Shown piece after piece: positions 1 through 9,600 of a stretch of DNA of 64,000 nucleotides (positions within the stretch are counted from its first letter, which is position 1; every line of letters begins with the position of its first letter). The translations under genes and the position numbers were made by a program. Under the pieces are notes generated by a model. It did not search any database, was not told where the DNA came from, and saw nothing but the letters and a program-made list of their open reading frames with translations. This stretch comes from Calditerrivibrio sp. (GTDB lineage: Bacteria > Chrysiogenota > Deferribacteres > Deferribacterales > Calditerrivibrionaceae): positions 1 through 64,000 of the forward strand of contig JAOAHS010000037.1 in the NCBI GenBank assembly GCA_026415135.1, in the 5' to 3' direction.

Positions 1-932
1 AGCATACTCTCATCTTTTAATACATTCTCAAAATTAGGTAAAAAATAATTATTGGCCTCCATAAGCTTCAATAAAAAAGTAGGAGTCCCAGTGGAAAACC
101 AGTAATTGCGATACATATACCCATTGGATATAAACAAAAGAATATCAAAGGGGTTATACACAGCCTCACCAAGCCACTTATATCCATTATACCAACGCCT
201 AATCTTCTCATAATCCTGACCCTTTAGATGTTCACTAAACACCGTCTCAAGATCCCTATGGGTATATCCTGCAATTGTTGCATATCTCGGGTTTAATGTT
301 ATATCTTCAAGGTTATTCAATCCACTAAACAACGATACCTTCGAAAACTTGGATACCCCAGTAATAAATACAAACTTGATATACTCATCAGAACCCTTTA
401 TAACCGCATAAAAACCCTTAAGCTCCTCCCGCATCACAGTAGCAAGCTCCCTATCCTCTATGTTGTCAAGGATTGGCTTGTCATACTCATCTATCAATAT
501 TACCACTTTCTGTTTATATTTGTAATATGTCTCCTCTATTAACCTCTTAAAACAGCCAGGCATATCAAAATCTTCTGGACACTTTACCTGTAAATATCTC
601 TGATTAAAGTCTAAAAGCTGATAGAGGGTTTTGTTAAAACCCTCTTTACTCTTAAAATTACCATCGTTAAAGCTTATCCTAATAACAGGATACTTCTTAG
701 ACCAGTCCCACTTGTCATATATATAAAGACCTTCAAAAAGCTCCTTTTTACCCTCAAATATAGACCTCAACGTGTCCAAAAACAGAGACTTCCCAAACCT
801 TCGGGGGCGAGAGAGGAAATAGTACTGACCATTTTCTATCAGCTCATACGCCTCTTTGGTCTTATCAACATACACATAATTTTCTTCAATGATCGTCTTA
901 AATGTAGAAATCCCTATTGGTAGTTTCTTCAT
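1..932 (-). CDS. AAA-ATPase-like / DUF1703-type protein, 3' part beyond window
   Basis: The reading frame opens with ATG at 932 and stays open to base 1, about 310 residues, so the C-terminus lies outside the window. The protein begins MKKLPIGISTFKTI and has a modified P-loop RPRRFGKS at residues 42-49 and a Walker B-like ILIDEYDKP near residue 150. This combination is typical of the predicted AAA-ATPase family (PF09820), which usually carries a PD-(D/E)XK nuclease-like DUF1703 domain at the C-terminus; that part cannot be seen here. These genes are common in anaerobes, often in many copies and near rearranged DNA, and their function is unknown. An AGGT stands 6-9 bases before the start. The neighbouring gene remnants fit a fluid chromosomal spot. 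Family call is confident, function is not. Confidence 0.8.
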   Translation of the reverse strand, partial: MKKLPIGISTFKTIIEENYVYVDKTKEAYELIENGQYYFLSRPRRFGKSLFLDTLRSIFEGKKELFEGLYIYDKWDWSKKYPVIRISFNDGNFKSKEGFNKTLYQLLDFNQRYLQVKCPEDFDMPGCFKRLIEETYYKYKQKVVILIDEYDKPILDNIEDRELATVMREELKGFYAVIKGSDEYIKFVFITGVSKFSKVSLFSGLNNLEDITLNPRYATIAGYTHRDLETVFSEHLKGQDYEKIRRWYNGYKWLGEAVYNPFDILLFISNGYMYRNYWFSTGTPTFLLKLMEANNYFLPNFENVLKDESM

Positions 933-1050
933 CTTATACCTACTTTAGAAAAATATACGCCAACGTAATAACAAAAACAAATTACTAGTAGATTTAGGCA
1001 GTATTAATATTGCCCAAAATATTAATATGGTTATTTACATGAGTTGAGTT

Positions 1051-1083
1051 AAAAAGTAAAGAGGGAGGAATAGTCTCCCTCTT
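1051..1083 (-). terminator. Rho-independent terminator
   Basis: Arms GAGGGAG (1061-1067) and CTCCCTC (1075-1081) form a 7-bp GC-rich stem with a 7-base loop. On the minus strand the stem is followed by a T-rich run (TTTACTTTTT). It lies just downstream of the beta-barrel remnant ending at 1092, which suggests that remnant was once the 3' end of a real transcription unit. Confidence 0.65.
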
Positions 1084-1091
1084 AATTGTAC

Positions 1092-1346
1092 TTAAAAAAA
1101 TTGAACTTTTAACACTCCCTTACCAGAATATGCCTTATAATCTCTATTTATATCTACCCTACTACCTATCTCAATACTAACATTTTTTGTAATGTTATGA
1201 CTTACTGCTAACTGACCTATATAAGTAGTATCAGCTATTTCTTTCACCACCTTATACTTCGTTTGTCCCACAACATAACCAACTGTAGTTATATCATTAT
1301 CACCAAACGCCTGCTCAACTCTAAACATACCTAATAGCACTGACAT
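1092..1346 (-). pseudogene. Remnant of an outer-membrane beta-barrel (autotransporter-like) protein, C-terminal part
   Basis: An 84-residue frame with alternating polar and hydrophobic residues, typical of transmembrane beta-strands, ends in KVQFF, a terminal-phenylalanine signature of BAM-inserted outer-membrane proteins. There is no signal peptide and the frame begins directly after a stop at 1347-1349, so the passenger and N-terminal barrel are missing. A terminator follows at about 1060. Immediately upstream, the opposite strand carries another piece that also reads like outer-membrane protein sequence. I interpret this as the 3' end of a truncated or rearranged autotransporter-type gene. 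It could alternatively be a small expressed protein, but the lack of an export signal argues against function. Confidence 0.5.
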
Positions 1347-1485
1347 TTATAACAAATATAATACATTACTATCTACAACTACTTTACATGATTACAAATT
1401 TGGACATGTTGAATTTGCTTCTGATTTTGGTAGATTGGACACAGATACCACTGAAGAAAACAAAAAAGGTAAGCAAAATTTCTTA
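1339..1485 (+). pseudogene. Possible plus-strand fragment of an outer-membrane or autotransporter protein
   Basis: One plus-strand frame reads STDIYNKYNTLL, then TTLHDYKFGHVEFASDF, and ends NFL with TAA at 1483-1485. There is no start codon of quality, no ribosome binding site and no export signal. The residue style resembles a beta-barrel segment. It abuts, in opposite orientation, the minus-strand barrel remnant, so the breakpoint should lie around 1335-1349. The rest of this stretch of about 330 bases up to 1674 is AT-rich and shows nothing I can name. This may be an inverted piece of the same former gene or chance coding likeness; confidence is low. Confidence 0.3.
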
Positions 1486-1674
1486 TAAAGATTCATTTTA
1501 CACACCCCCGTTAGTTAATTGGGCTGCCAACTATAAAAAATCAAAATAATTGAGATAATAACTTTACTAAAACATATCAGCCAGATCTCAATATATTTAT
1601 AATCAAACACCCTAATTTAATTTTATCAAGAGAAAATTTTTTCACTTTTTCTTAACCCTAAAATATGTTTTGAT

Positions 1675-2699
1675 TTATTGATTTTTCTTTTTAATGAGAT
1701 ATTCAATTCTTTTTAAAGCTTCATTTACTATATCGTTAGGCTTGGATAATAATCTATCTGCCTTTTTATAATAATTCTTTGCTTCATTTAAATATCCATA
1801 TACTTCTTTACAGACTCCTATATTGTAATTAAGCGACACACTTTCTGATTTTTTTTCATATATATCTTCCCATAATTCACAGCTTCTATCCAATCTATTT
1901 TTTTGGCAAACTCAAGTGCAGAAGTAAATTTGTCAACAAAATTACCACCTTTTATGCCATCAGTATCCTCCATAAGAACTATTCTCAATAATAGATTATA
2001 AGGTAAAATATCCCTCATTATATTTTCTAAAACTTTTTCTTGGGCCAAACTCATTAACTCCAATGACGCTCTTACAGGGCTACCACTATCTAAACATGAT
2101 TCGGAGGATTCTGAACTGGAGTAATCTGCAGAATAAACTACCACTGCTGACTCTACATTTATCACTTTAACAGTTGCAGAAAAGATAGCCACTCTATTGT
2201 TACAACTGACTTAATATGGATCCCATCTAACACATACTGGAATAGTTACAGGGCCATTAGGCCCCTTTACAACATTATTTTGATATTGTCCACATCTCAC
2301 CCTTTTCTCTGAATAAGGGTTGTCTTGAACGGCAGCACCACTTATTGTACCAACCATGATCCCTTGTGCCCCTAACATTCTACCAATATTTATTGCAGTA
2401 TCTTGGTTCACAAAATAACTCGACGAAAAACTCATTTCATCAACAACCTTCTTAATTTCAGCTCGCTCAACAAGTTTGTAATATACTTTTCCATCAGTTA
2501 CATTTTTATTCATTATCATCGCTTCAATTTTAGCAGCAAATTCTTTACCATACGGCCAATAAAAAGGTAAAATTGCAAGATTTTTCAGATGTAAAACCTC
2601 TTTATTATTTGGAGGCATGAAGACATTCACAGATATTTGTGTTTTAGTAGAACATACTTATATCATAAAAGCAATAAATATCTATACTATTATTATAAC
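1675..2699 (-). pseudogene. CsgG/LpoB-like lipoprotein with TPR-like C-terminus, multiply disrupted
   Basis: Three minus-strand pieces join into one protein. The N-terminal piece (about 2657-2214) contains LKNLAILPF and YYKLVERAEI, the pattern of CsgG/LpoB-type periplasmic lipoproteins. It ends at an in-frame TAA (2211-2213), after which the same frame resumes with VSCNNRVAIFSATVKV and continues to about 1905. A seven-A run (plus-strand T at 1898-1904) then breaks the frame: one extra A would join it to RLDRSCELWEDIYEKK, a TPR-like C-terminus ending at 1675. Upstream of the first possible start the frame continues to a cysteine (VCSTKTQ at 2657-2637) preceded by hydrophobic codons interrupted by TAA (2658-2660) and TAG (2682-2684), a broken lipoprotein signal. 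Four lesions make a sequencing slip an insufficient explanation. I regard it as a decaying gene. Confidence 0.8.
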
Positions 2700-2728
2700 T
2701 TAAAAAATAAAAAAATCATTAAAATCTT

Positions 2729-3112
2729 TTAATCTATTTCACTACGTAATGTTTCTTTAATGGGTAGAGGTATAGCTTTCCCCTTTTCATCTATCCTGAC
2801 GAAGGTTATCTTAGTGGCAAAAACCTCAATCTCTTCATCAGCTCCGGGTTCATCGGCGTAAACTGTAACACTATAAGTGATCGACGTAATCCCCTTTTTA
2901 TAAGGTTTAATGACAAACCGGAGGATAGCACCATTTTTTACTCTATGCTTGAAAACGATATCATTCATCGCCACAGTAACCATCGTACAATGAGTAAAAT
3001 CCAATGAAGCTGTCATCCAGGCAAACTCATCCACCCATTTTAACATAATGCCACCAAAAAGGTAACCATGATGGTTTAAATGCTCCGTGCGGACATTCAC
3101 ATAGGTAATCAT
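2729..3112 (-). CDS. Acyl-CoA thioesterase, hotdog fold (YciA-like)
   Basis: A 127-residue single hotdog domain. The N-terminal TEHLNHHGYLFGGIMLKWVDE is the nucleus of YciA/acyl-CoA hydrolase-type thioesterases, where the N-x-x-G-x-L-F-G-G stretch and the Asp in the central helix build the active site. Such enzymes hydrolyse cytosolic acyl-CoAs to free acid and CoA; the chain-length preference cannot be read from sequence. A GAGTGGTGA element precedes the ATG. The gene lies 14 bases after flgA in the same direction and is probably co-transcribed with the flagellar genes, though no functional link is apparent. Length is normal for the family. Confidence 0.85.
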   Translation of the reverse strand: MITYVNVRTEHLNHHGYLFGGIMLKWVDEFAWMTASLDFTHCTMVTVAMNDIVFKHRVKNGAILRFVIKPYKKGITSITYSVTVYADEPGADEEIEVFATKITFVRIDEKGKAIPLPIKETLRSEID

Positions 3113-3126
3113 TTCACCACTCTTAA

Positions 3127-3963
3127 TTAGTTCACTACAACTACCCCATTTTGAAATATACCATACAAGGTTTTCTCTGACAACACACTTTTCACAGAAA
3201 CTTTTTGGTTGTTATAAGCATTCTCCAGCAAAATACCTTCAGACTCTAAATGTATCAAACCATTGTTGTAAACGATCATAACCTTATCCCCTTTACTTTT
3301 ATCGGGCATTGCCCTTAACATCTTTTTGGTAATAATTCTATTCTTAGGTATATTCTGATTGGCAACAGCTTTAAAATCGTTTTGATAAAGATCATCGTTA
3401 TTCGACACTTCAACGTCAACAAGCTTTATCTTCTCAGAAATATCCTCATCCTTAGAAATTTTATCTGTAGAAATATACCCCTTTGTGTAAGCTCTTATAT
3501 ATGAATACACTTTATAACTTTTTACACCATTATTCACAGTAACATAAAGAGCGCCAAAACCTTTTTCAGGTAGCTCAATAACAAGCTCATCCTTATCCTT
3601 AGCAAAAATTTTAACACCACTATTTAGCTTGACAACTTCGATTCTATAATCAGGAAATTTTTTCCTCAATCTATCCTCTAAAAGCATTTTTAAATGATCT
3701 TCAGATATCTCAACTCCTTTTCTTCTGATCATTATAAAATTGATATTAGAGATCTTATCGTGTTCATTTTTCGGCAAATACTGTTTCAACAGTGAGGCTG
3801 AAATCTTCCTTTCTTCACCAAAATTTAGTTCACACAAAATATTTTTATCAGGCCAATTTGAGTCTATATCCCTGAGGTTAAAACAACCCTTATCTATCTG
3901 ATAAATACTATCAGCAAAAAGATCCAGAGAAAAGATCATAAAAAGCAGCAAAAACCATCTCAT
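3127..3963 (-). CDS. flgA: Flagellar P-ring assembly chaperone FlgA
   Basis: A 278-residue exported protein. Residues 1-17 form a signal peptide ending LFA before DS. The C-terminal about 130 residues are a SAF/FlgA domain: KNRIITKKML, then DKVMIVYNNG, then ESEGILLENAYNNQKVSVKS and GIFQNGVVVV at the end. FlgA works in the periplasm as the chaperone that helps FlgI assemble into the P ring of Gram-negative flagella, so a diderm envelope is implied. The gene follows flgG with 3 bases between and forms the flgF-flgG-flgA order common outside enterobacteria. The N-terminal half is diverged, which is usual for this family. Confidence 0.88.
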   Translation of the reverse strand: MRWFLLLFMIFSLDLFADSIYQIDKGCFNLRDIDSNWPDKNILCELNFGEERKISASLLKQYLPKNEHDKISNINFIMIRRKGVEISEDHLKMLLEDRLRKKFPDYRIEVVKLNSGVKIFAKDKDELVIELPEKGFGALYVTVNNGVKSYKVYSYIRAYTKGYISTDKISKDEDISEKIKLVDVEVSNNDDLYQNDFKAVANQNIPKNRIITKKMLRAMPDKSKGDKVMIVYNNGLIHLESEGILLENAYNNQKVSVKSVLSEKTLYGIFQNGVVVVN

Positions 3964-3966
3964 AAG

Positions 3967-4755
3967 CTACCTTTTAAGATTATTTACCACCTGAAGCATC
4001 TCATCACTTGTCTGAATAGCTTTAGAGTTGAGTTCGTAAGCCCTCTGCCCTGTTATCATATTAACCATCTCCTCAGCCACATTGACATTGCTCATCTCAA
4101 GGATACCTTGAACAACAGTCCCAAAAGCATCAGCACCTGGAGCACCAGTAACAGGCTCTCCACTTGCCGCTGTAGTTTGATACAGATTACGACCAATGCT
4201 TTTCAAGCCAGCTGGATTTATAAATCTTGCAAGCTCTATGGTACCCAGCTCAGTGGGATTAACATCTCCTGGGATAGTCACAGACACCGTACCATCCTGC
4301 CCAACTATTATGGAAGTGGCATTTTCTGGCACAGCTATAGCCGGCTCCAAAAGATAACCCTCTGCGGTCACTATATTGCCATTTGCATCCAGTTTAAAAG
4401 AACCATTTCTCGTGTATCCTATTGTTCCATCTGGGAGTGTCACCTGAAAAAAGCCATCCCCTTCTATAGCCAGGTCTAATTGATTACCAGTCTGCTGAAA
4501 ATTACCTTGACCAAATATCTTTTCAGTAGCAACTACCTTAGACCCAAGCCCTATTTGTATCCCAGTAGGATGATTAATTCCAGCAGCAGTAGGCCCTCCA
4601 GCTGGTCTTATCTCCTGATAAAGCAGATCCTCAAAATGGATTCTCGTCTTCTTAAAACCAATATTGTTTACGTTGGCCAAATTGTTTGCTATATTATCGA
4701 TGTTTGTTTGCTGGGCTGTCATACCACTTGCAGCTGTCCATAAAGCTCTAAACAT
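3967..4755 (-). CDS. flgG: Flagellar distal rod protein FlgG
   Basis: A 262-residue protein of typical FlgG length. The N-terminus [16 protein letters not shown] followed by [16 protein letters not shown] is the flagellar basal-body rod motif. The middle carries the hook/basal-body segment [13 protein letters not shown] and YTRNGSF, and the C-terminus has [13 protein letters not shown] and [10 protein letters not shown]. FlgG polymerises to the distal rod, crossing the periplasm to the hook. It is exported by the flagellar type III system, so no signal peptide is expected or seen. It lies 10 bases after flgF. A clear AGGAGG is centred about 10 bases before the ATG. Start and identity are secure. 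Confidence 0.97.
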   Translation of the reverse strand: MFRALWTAASGMTAQQTNIDNIANNLANVNNIGFKKTRIHFEDLLYQEIRPAGGPTAAGINHPTGIQIGLGSKVVATEKIFGQGNFQQTGNQLDLAIEGDGFFQVTLPDGTIGYTRNGSFKLDANGNIVTAEGYLLEPAIAVPENATSIIVGQDGTVSVTIPGDVNPTELGTIELARFINPAGLKSIGRNLYQTTAASGEPVTGAPGADAFGTVVQGILEMSNVNVAEEMVNMITGQRAYELNSKAIQTSDEMLQVVNNLKR

Positions 4756-4765
4756 ACAATACCTC

Positions 4766-5521
4766 CTAAGCTATTCTTGCTATCTCGTTTGAAGCTTTCT
4801 CATTTAATTGATCAATGGTAAGTATTACCTTTTGATAGGTCTCAAAGCCTCTATGGGCCTCTATTAACTTAACCATCTCTTTTACCGCATTAACATTACT
4901 ACCTTCAAGATAACCCTGCATAAGCAAAGGGTTGGCCTCTTCAACAGGTAAGGTATCAATAGCAGCAAAAAGGTTACGCCCTGTCTTCTGTAGTTTTGTT
5001 TTATCTTCAAAAGATACGATATTTAGCCTATCAAGCTGAACGCCATCAACCATAATCTCACCGGTAGAAAGAAAAATGATATTACTACCCGTCAATTGTA
5101 TAGGTTGATTATTATTTGATAATACCCTGTAACCACTACTGTTTACCAGTTCGTTGTTACTGTTAAGGGAAAAGGCCCCATCACGGGTAAATCTTATACC
5201 AAAAGGTGTTTCCACTACAAAGAATGCATCTGGATTGTTTAATGCAATATCCAGTTTGTTACCAGTTTGATAAATAGCTCCAGCAGAAAGATCTAAATAG
5301 TTTTTATCCAGTTGAACTGTTTTATTTATCGTTTGGTTGTATAGAGAAGCCCTTATAATATTCTCAGGATATTCAGTAGCTTTTGCCACATAGTTTTTAA
5401 AGGTATACCCATCCTGCTTATAACCATTCGTATGTACATTTGCCAAATTGTTTGAAACAGCACTCACAATCTTTTCCTGCATCATCATACCAGAAGCTGC
5501 CACATACAGTCCATTTAACAT
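4766..5521 (-). CDS. flgF: Flagellar basal-body rod protein, FlgF-like
   Basis: A 251-residue flagellar rod/hook family protein. It starts [13 protein letters not shown], has [17 protein letters not shown] as the rod motif, a central [26 protein letters not shown], and a C-terminal [20 protein letters not shown]. It is shorter and more diverged than its neighbour FlgG, and it lies directly upstream of flgG, the usual place of flgF, which builds the proximal rod. Only one base separates it from the preceding lipoprotein gene, so the two are likely translated from one message. A second FlgG-like rod subunit is the alternative naming. Confidence 0.88.
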   Translation of the reverse strand: MLNGLYVAASGMMMQEKIVSAVSNNLANVHTNGYKQDGYTFKNYVAKATEYPENIIRASLYNQTINKTVQLDKNYLDLSAGAIYQTGNKLDIALNNPDAFFVVETPFGIRFTRDGAFSLNSNNELVNSSGYRVLSNNNQPIQLTGSNIIFLSTGEIMVDGVQLDRLNIVSFEDKTKLQKTGRNLFAAIDTLPVEEANPLLMQGYLEGSNVNAVKEMVKLIEAHRGFETYQKVILTIDQLNEKASNEIARIA

Positions 5522-5522
5522 A

Positions 5523-6164
5523 TCACCCCTCCAAAAATATCTTAGTAAAAGACTTTTCTAAAAGGTAATTTAGTCCCTTTACAGTGAGATACTTAACAGA
5601 TTTTGCGGATTTAGATGGATAGTAAAAGAAATTTTCATCTGATTTTGATACCGCTGTCACTTTTGTCCACATAATAGGTCTATTATCTTTAGAGAGGATC
5701 GTCATCTCTATGTCAGAACTGTTCTCTCCAAAAAGCTTCTCATAGGACTCAACAAGGGATACAAGTATAATAAAATCAGCTTTTTCAGGCTTTTGCACTA
5801 TCTCACCAAGTCTGTTTGCTATGATGACCCTTTCTAATATAGTTTTTATATTCTCAGAATAGGTTACCTCTCCAAGTTTTGTCATCTTTTCTGGCATCAC
5901 ATAATACCTAAACTTATCATAGGTAAGGTGATTACCATAATCAGCATACACATAATTTTTATATTTGACGTCTGTTTTATCAAATATCAGCGAGGAAAAA
6001 TTGGAATTAAGTTCCACCAATGCTGTCATAAGTAAAAAACCTTGGGAGGTGTTTGTCAAAACATTGACAGTATTTTCAGTAATAGTTGTGGCATTTTTTA
6101 CGGGATTACCAACAATAGAGCAGTTCCATAAAAAAACTGTCATTAAAATTATTATGTATCTCAT
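5523..6164 (-). CDS. Putative lipoprotein ahead of flgF
   Basis: A 213-residue protein that I do not recognise. It begins MRYIIILMTVFLWNC; a hydrophobic stretch followed by a cysteine suggests a lipoprotein signal, although LWNC is not a perfect lipobox. The mature part shows no known motif; it is mixed alpha/beta in composition with a region YVYADYGNHLTYDKFRYYVMP and a C-terminal segment rich in Lys and Ser. The start was set at the second of two tandem ATGs because AGGAGG at 6170-6175 lies five bases before it. It ends one base before flgF and is probably the first gene of the flgF-flgG-flgA message, so a flagellar or envelope role is possible, but this is context only. Confidence 0.7.
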   Translation of the reverse strand: MRYIIILMTVFLWNCSIVGNPVKNATTITENTVNVLTNTSQGFLLMTALVELNSNFSSLIFDKTDVKYKNYVYADYGNHLTYDKFRYYVMPEKMTKLGEVTYSENIKTILERVIIANRLGEIVQKPEKADFIILVSLVESYEKLFGENSSDIEMTILSKDNRPIMWTKVTAVSKSDENFFYYPSKSAKSVKYLTVKGLNYLLEKSFTKIFLEG

Positions 6165-6218
6165 CATCGCCTCCTAAACATAGGAAAGCAACGATGATGC
6201 CAAAAAAGCAGATACTTT

Positions 6219-6608
6219 TTACCTGATATCTGTCCTTAAAATGTTTTCATCTTTATCGTAGGTAATTCTGATGAAGATATAACTACTCTTTTTCCTTGAT
6301 GATTCAATAGGAGTACCAGCTATTTCCCAAATACCAAGAGTTACTAAATCAAGTAAACCGTGCATTACAGCCCTTTGAACTGATCCATCGTCTATATTAA
6401 ACCTATACTCCTCCACAGTCGTCCCATCAGCATGTTTGTTTGAACTGATGACTTTGGGACCCATAAGCAGCACACAGGTCCTATTGCTGCATCTGGAAAG
6501 ACCCTTTTGTAGTTCCAAAGGCTTTAGCCCTTCACTTGTGGAAGCCATATATACAGAACAACCCCAAAAAGAGTACACCACAAACATGAGGAACATTAAT
6601 CTCTTCAT
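6219..6608 (-). CDS. Small lipoprotein with SmpA/OmlA-like arrangement
   Basis: A 129-residue protein when started at MKRLMFLMF (6608); the longer frame adds eleven residues without an export signal. A hydrophobic stretch ends in FWGC, a plausible lipobox with Cys17 as the lipidated residue. The mature part has GLSRCSNRTCVLLMGPKVISS and DGTTVEEYRFNID, reminiscent of small outer-membrane lipoproteins of the BamE/OmlA type in which a G-x-S-x-x-x-V-x-x-x-x-G-x-P turn precedes a DG-containing hairpin. A later segment reads LVTLGIWEIAGTPIE. Function unknown. It lies between the CHAT gene and the flgF cluster on the same strand. Confidence 0.7.
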   Translation of the reverse strand: MKRLMFLMFVVYSFWGCSVYMASTSEGLKPLELQKGLSRCSNRTCVLLMGPKVISSNKHADGTTVEEYRFNIDDGSVQRAVMHGLLDLVTLGIWEIAGTPIESSRKKSSYIFIRITYDKDENILRTDIR

Positions 6609-6646
6609 ACACCTATAATAGCATAAAAAACTTATATTCACAACAG

Positions 6647-9600
6647 TTAACTCTCACCATGTAAAATAAAAACAGCCCAATAAAAGGGGTTTGGGTATTT
6701 TGTTTTGATTTCAGATCTTGTAAGCTTGATGGCTTCAGATCTATCTTTTCCAGATTTTATATGAGTATAAAATCTTTTCATATAATCAACAGCAACATCA
6801 CTTGCAACTTCCCATAGGCTTACTACAACAGATTTAGCTCCAGCTTGCTGAAACGCTCTGGCAAAACTTACCACCCCTTCACCTTCTATCTCTTTACCAA
6901 CCCCTGTGACACAAGCAGATAAAACAACCATATCAGCAGTTAATGTCATTGCAGAAACCTCACTAAGTGTAAGAAATCCATCATCCAAGCTATTCTCCAC
7001 TTGATTAAGTATGATAAAAGGTTCATTAACCCCCTTTATCTGCAAAGGTAAAGATGCATGAGTTGCAAAATGTAGATATTTATAGTTTTGCAGGTTAGCT
7101 TTCTTCACATTTGTTTCGTTAGCAAAGATAGATAATAAAATCTTTGGAGGTTCCATTTTTACACCCATAATCTTTGCGATCTCTTTTATTTCCTCCTCAG
7201 TCTCAGGCAAAGGCGGAAAATCTATAATTTGCTCTTCCAATTCCCCATCTAACTTAGACTTTATTGCAACCCCTCTAAAAGAATACCTGCTGTCCAATGT
7301 TGTTTTCGCTACATTCCCTTTTTTCCATTCCACATATCTTGGATCATAGGCAGAATATATTGGATTACCCACTGCAAAAAGTAGTTCTGGTTGTTCTTTT
7401 TTCTGTAAAACTCTATTTAAGCTAAGGATTGTAGCTGATTGATAATAGGATATAACAAATCTATCAGCTAAAAAAACACTGTCTTGAAATGACTTTCCCT
7501 CTTCAACTACCAGTGCCTCAAAGGGTAATAACCCCAATATACCATCTGGTACAATTATAATCTTTTCCCCTTTTTTTACATGCTCAACCGCTTTAGAGAA
7601 TAGAAGATTATAGAGTGTTTTTGCAGTTTTTATAGAAAAAAGCTCAGGTCTTTTTGTATTTAATGGTTCCATAAAGGTTTTTACTATATCTTCTAAAGTC
7701 TCCTTTTCTATGGGTATTCTGACTACCTCCTTTACACCTTCACGTTTGACAACAAAGAGATAGGTTATATCATCACTTAACATGTATTCAAGTAAAACCT
7801 CATTATCCCTAAGAGGTAGCCCCTCTGCTTTCACTGAAGATGGATAGTACAAAGCTGCATATCTGGGGTAATTAGTCCGGTATACACTTATCAATTCATC
7901 CAACAGTTTTTTGATTTTTTCCTTTTCAAGCATAAGCTGTTTTAAAGCCTCATCCCCTTTTTTTAAAGCCTCTGTCCATCTGCCTTCAACAAAATTTAGA
8001 TCAGATAAAAGCCTTTTTTCAGCTTCTCTAAGCTTTTCTGGAACATACACTGTTTCACTCTGTTTTCTTGCATTGGAAATTATTTCAAGAAGGGTTCTTG
8101 CCTTTGTAAGCTCCGCAAAATAGAAAGCAACAGATTTGGGATTTGATCCCAAGGTAGAAAAGTTAAATGCCGATCTTCGCGTTTTCACCTCATAAAGATA
8201 TGTCTCTGGTTTAACAGTAAATCTGCTTCCATAAACAACACTCTGCCCTCTTTCTGACATCTCTACCATAATAGAGACAAGCTCCCTATAAGGTAAAAGT
8301 CTACTATAATAACTACCACCTAAAAAGAACTGTTCCCTGTCAATAAGTGACTGCCTCATATCCTCTATTAGATTTATAGCATTCATTAGATTTATTGCTG
8401 CTTCCTGCAATTGACCTTTACCTTTGAGGGCTAATCCCAGTTGGATATAATACTCAATCTCCTTTTTTACTCCATCTCTTGGGGTGATTGGCGTTTCATT
8501 TAGAAGTTTGATCGCTTCATCATACCTTTTTGTTTTAATATATAATTCCACAAGACCTGTATGTAATAGCTTATTGGGTCTAACCGATGCTTCTAACCTC
8601 CGTCTCTCCAAGAAAACATCTTCAGCCTCCTTATACTTTTTCATTCTCAGGTATATGGCACCAAGGTTGTTCAATCTGATTTCTAAAGAATGGGGATTTT
8701 GTAACTTTCTTTCAATCTCCAATGATTCATTTATATATTTAAAAGCCTCTTTTAACTGCCCTCTTCTAAAATACTCCATGCCTATATTGTTCAATATATT
8801 ACTAAGAACAGCAGGTCTAACCAATTTTCTCTCAATATCTAAGGCATTTTTATAATAATCAAAAGCTTTATCCAAATACCCCATTTTCCCGTAGAGATTT
8901 CCCATGTTATTGTTCAAAGAGGAAAGAAGTGGGAGATCGTTGATATTTTTTACATATTTCATAGATTCATTGTAGTACTCCAGTGCCTTTTCATATTTTG
9001 AAAGATCAGAATAAAGAGTACCTACATTGTTTAAAGTGGTTGCAAGCTCTTTAATGAGATTGTATCTTCTTTGTATCTTAATGGCCTCCTCGTATTGGGA
9101 GATAGCTCTTTCATATCTAAAAGTATCTACATAAGCATCCCCCATAGCCCTCAACACAATAGAAACCCCTTCATGATCATCATATTTTTTCGAAATCACA
9201 AGGGATTCTTCGAAATATTTCAGTGCATCATTGGGTTGACCTTTCAAAAGGTATGTAATACCAAGCTGAAATAAAGTAGCCCCAACAGATTGTTCATCTT
9301 TTTTTTCTCTGTAAAGCTTTATCGACTCATTAAAGCTTGTTATAGCCTCATTATACCTTCCGGTAGCACGGGCAGCTTTTCCCAACTCATGATAAACAAT
9401 ATCTAAAGTGTTTTTTAATCCCAAATCTGTGAATATCTTTTTAGATTCAGTAAGATATCTATACGCCTTTTCGTAATCCGATGATGATTTATAATACACC
9501 ATTCCTGCCAGAAGAAGATTATCCGCAAGCCATTCCCTATTACCCCACCTTCTGTTTGTTTCTATAGCTTTTTCATAATAAAATATAGCTTTATCATATT

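Noticed and set aside
997-1014. Near-palindrome GGCA-N10-TGCC ahead of the AAA-ATPase-like gene
   Set aside because: Imperfect, AT-rich centre and no repeat elsewhere; not enough to call an operator.
1898-1904. Programmed slippage at the A-run as a rescue of the CsgG-like gene
   Set aside because: It would repair only one of at least four lesions; the TAA at 2211-2213 and the signal-peptide stops remain.
4108-4743. Two plus-strand open frames opposite flgG
   Set aside because: They lie wholly within flgG on the other strand, with no ribosome binding site and no protein-like composition; shadow frames.
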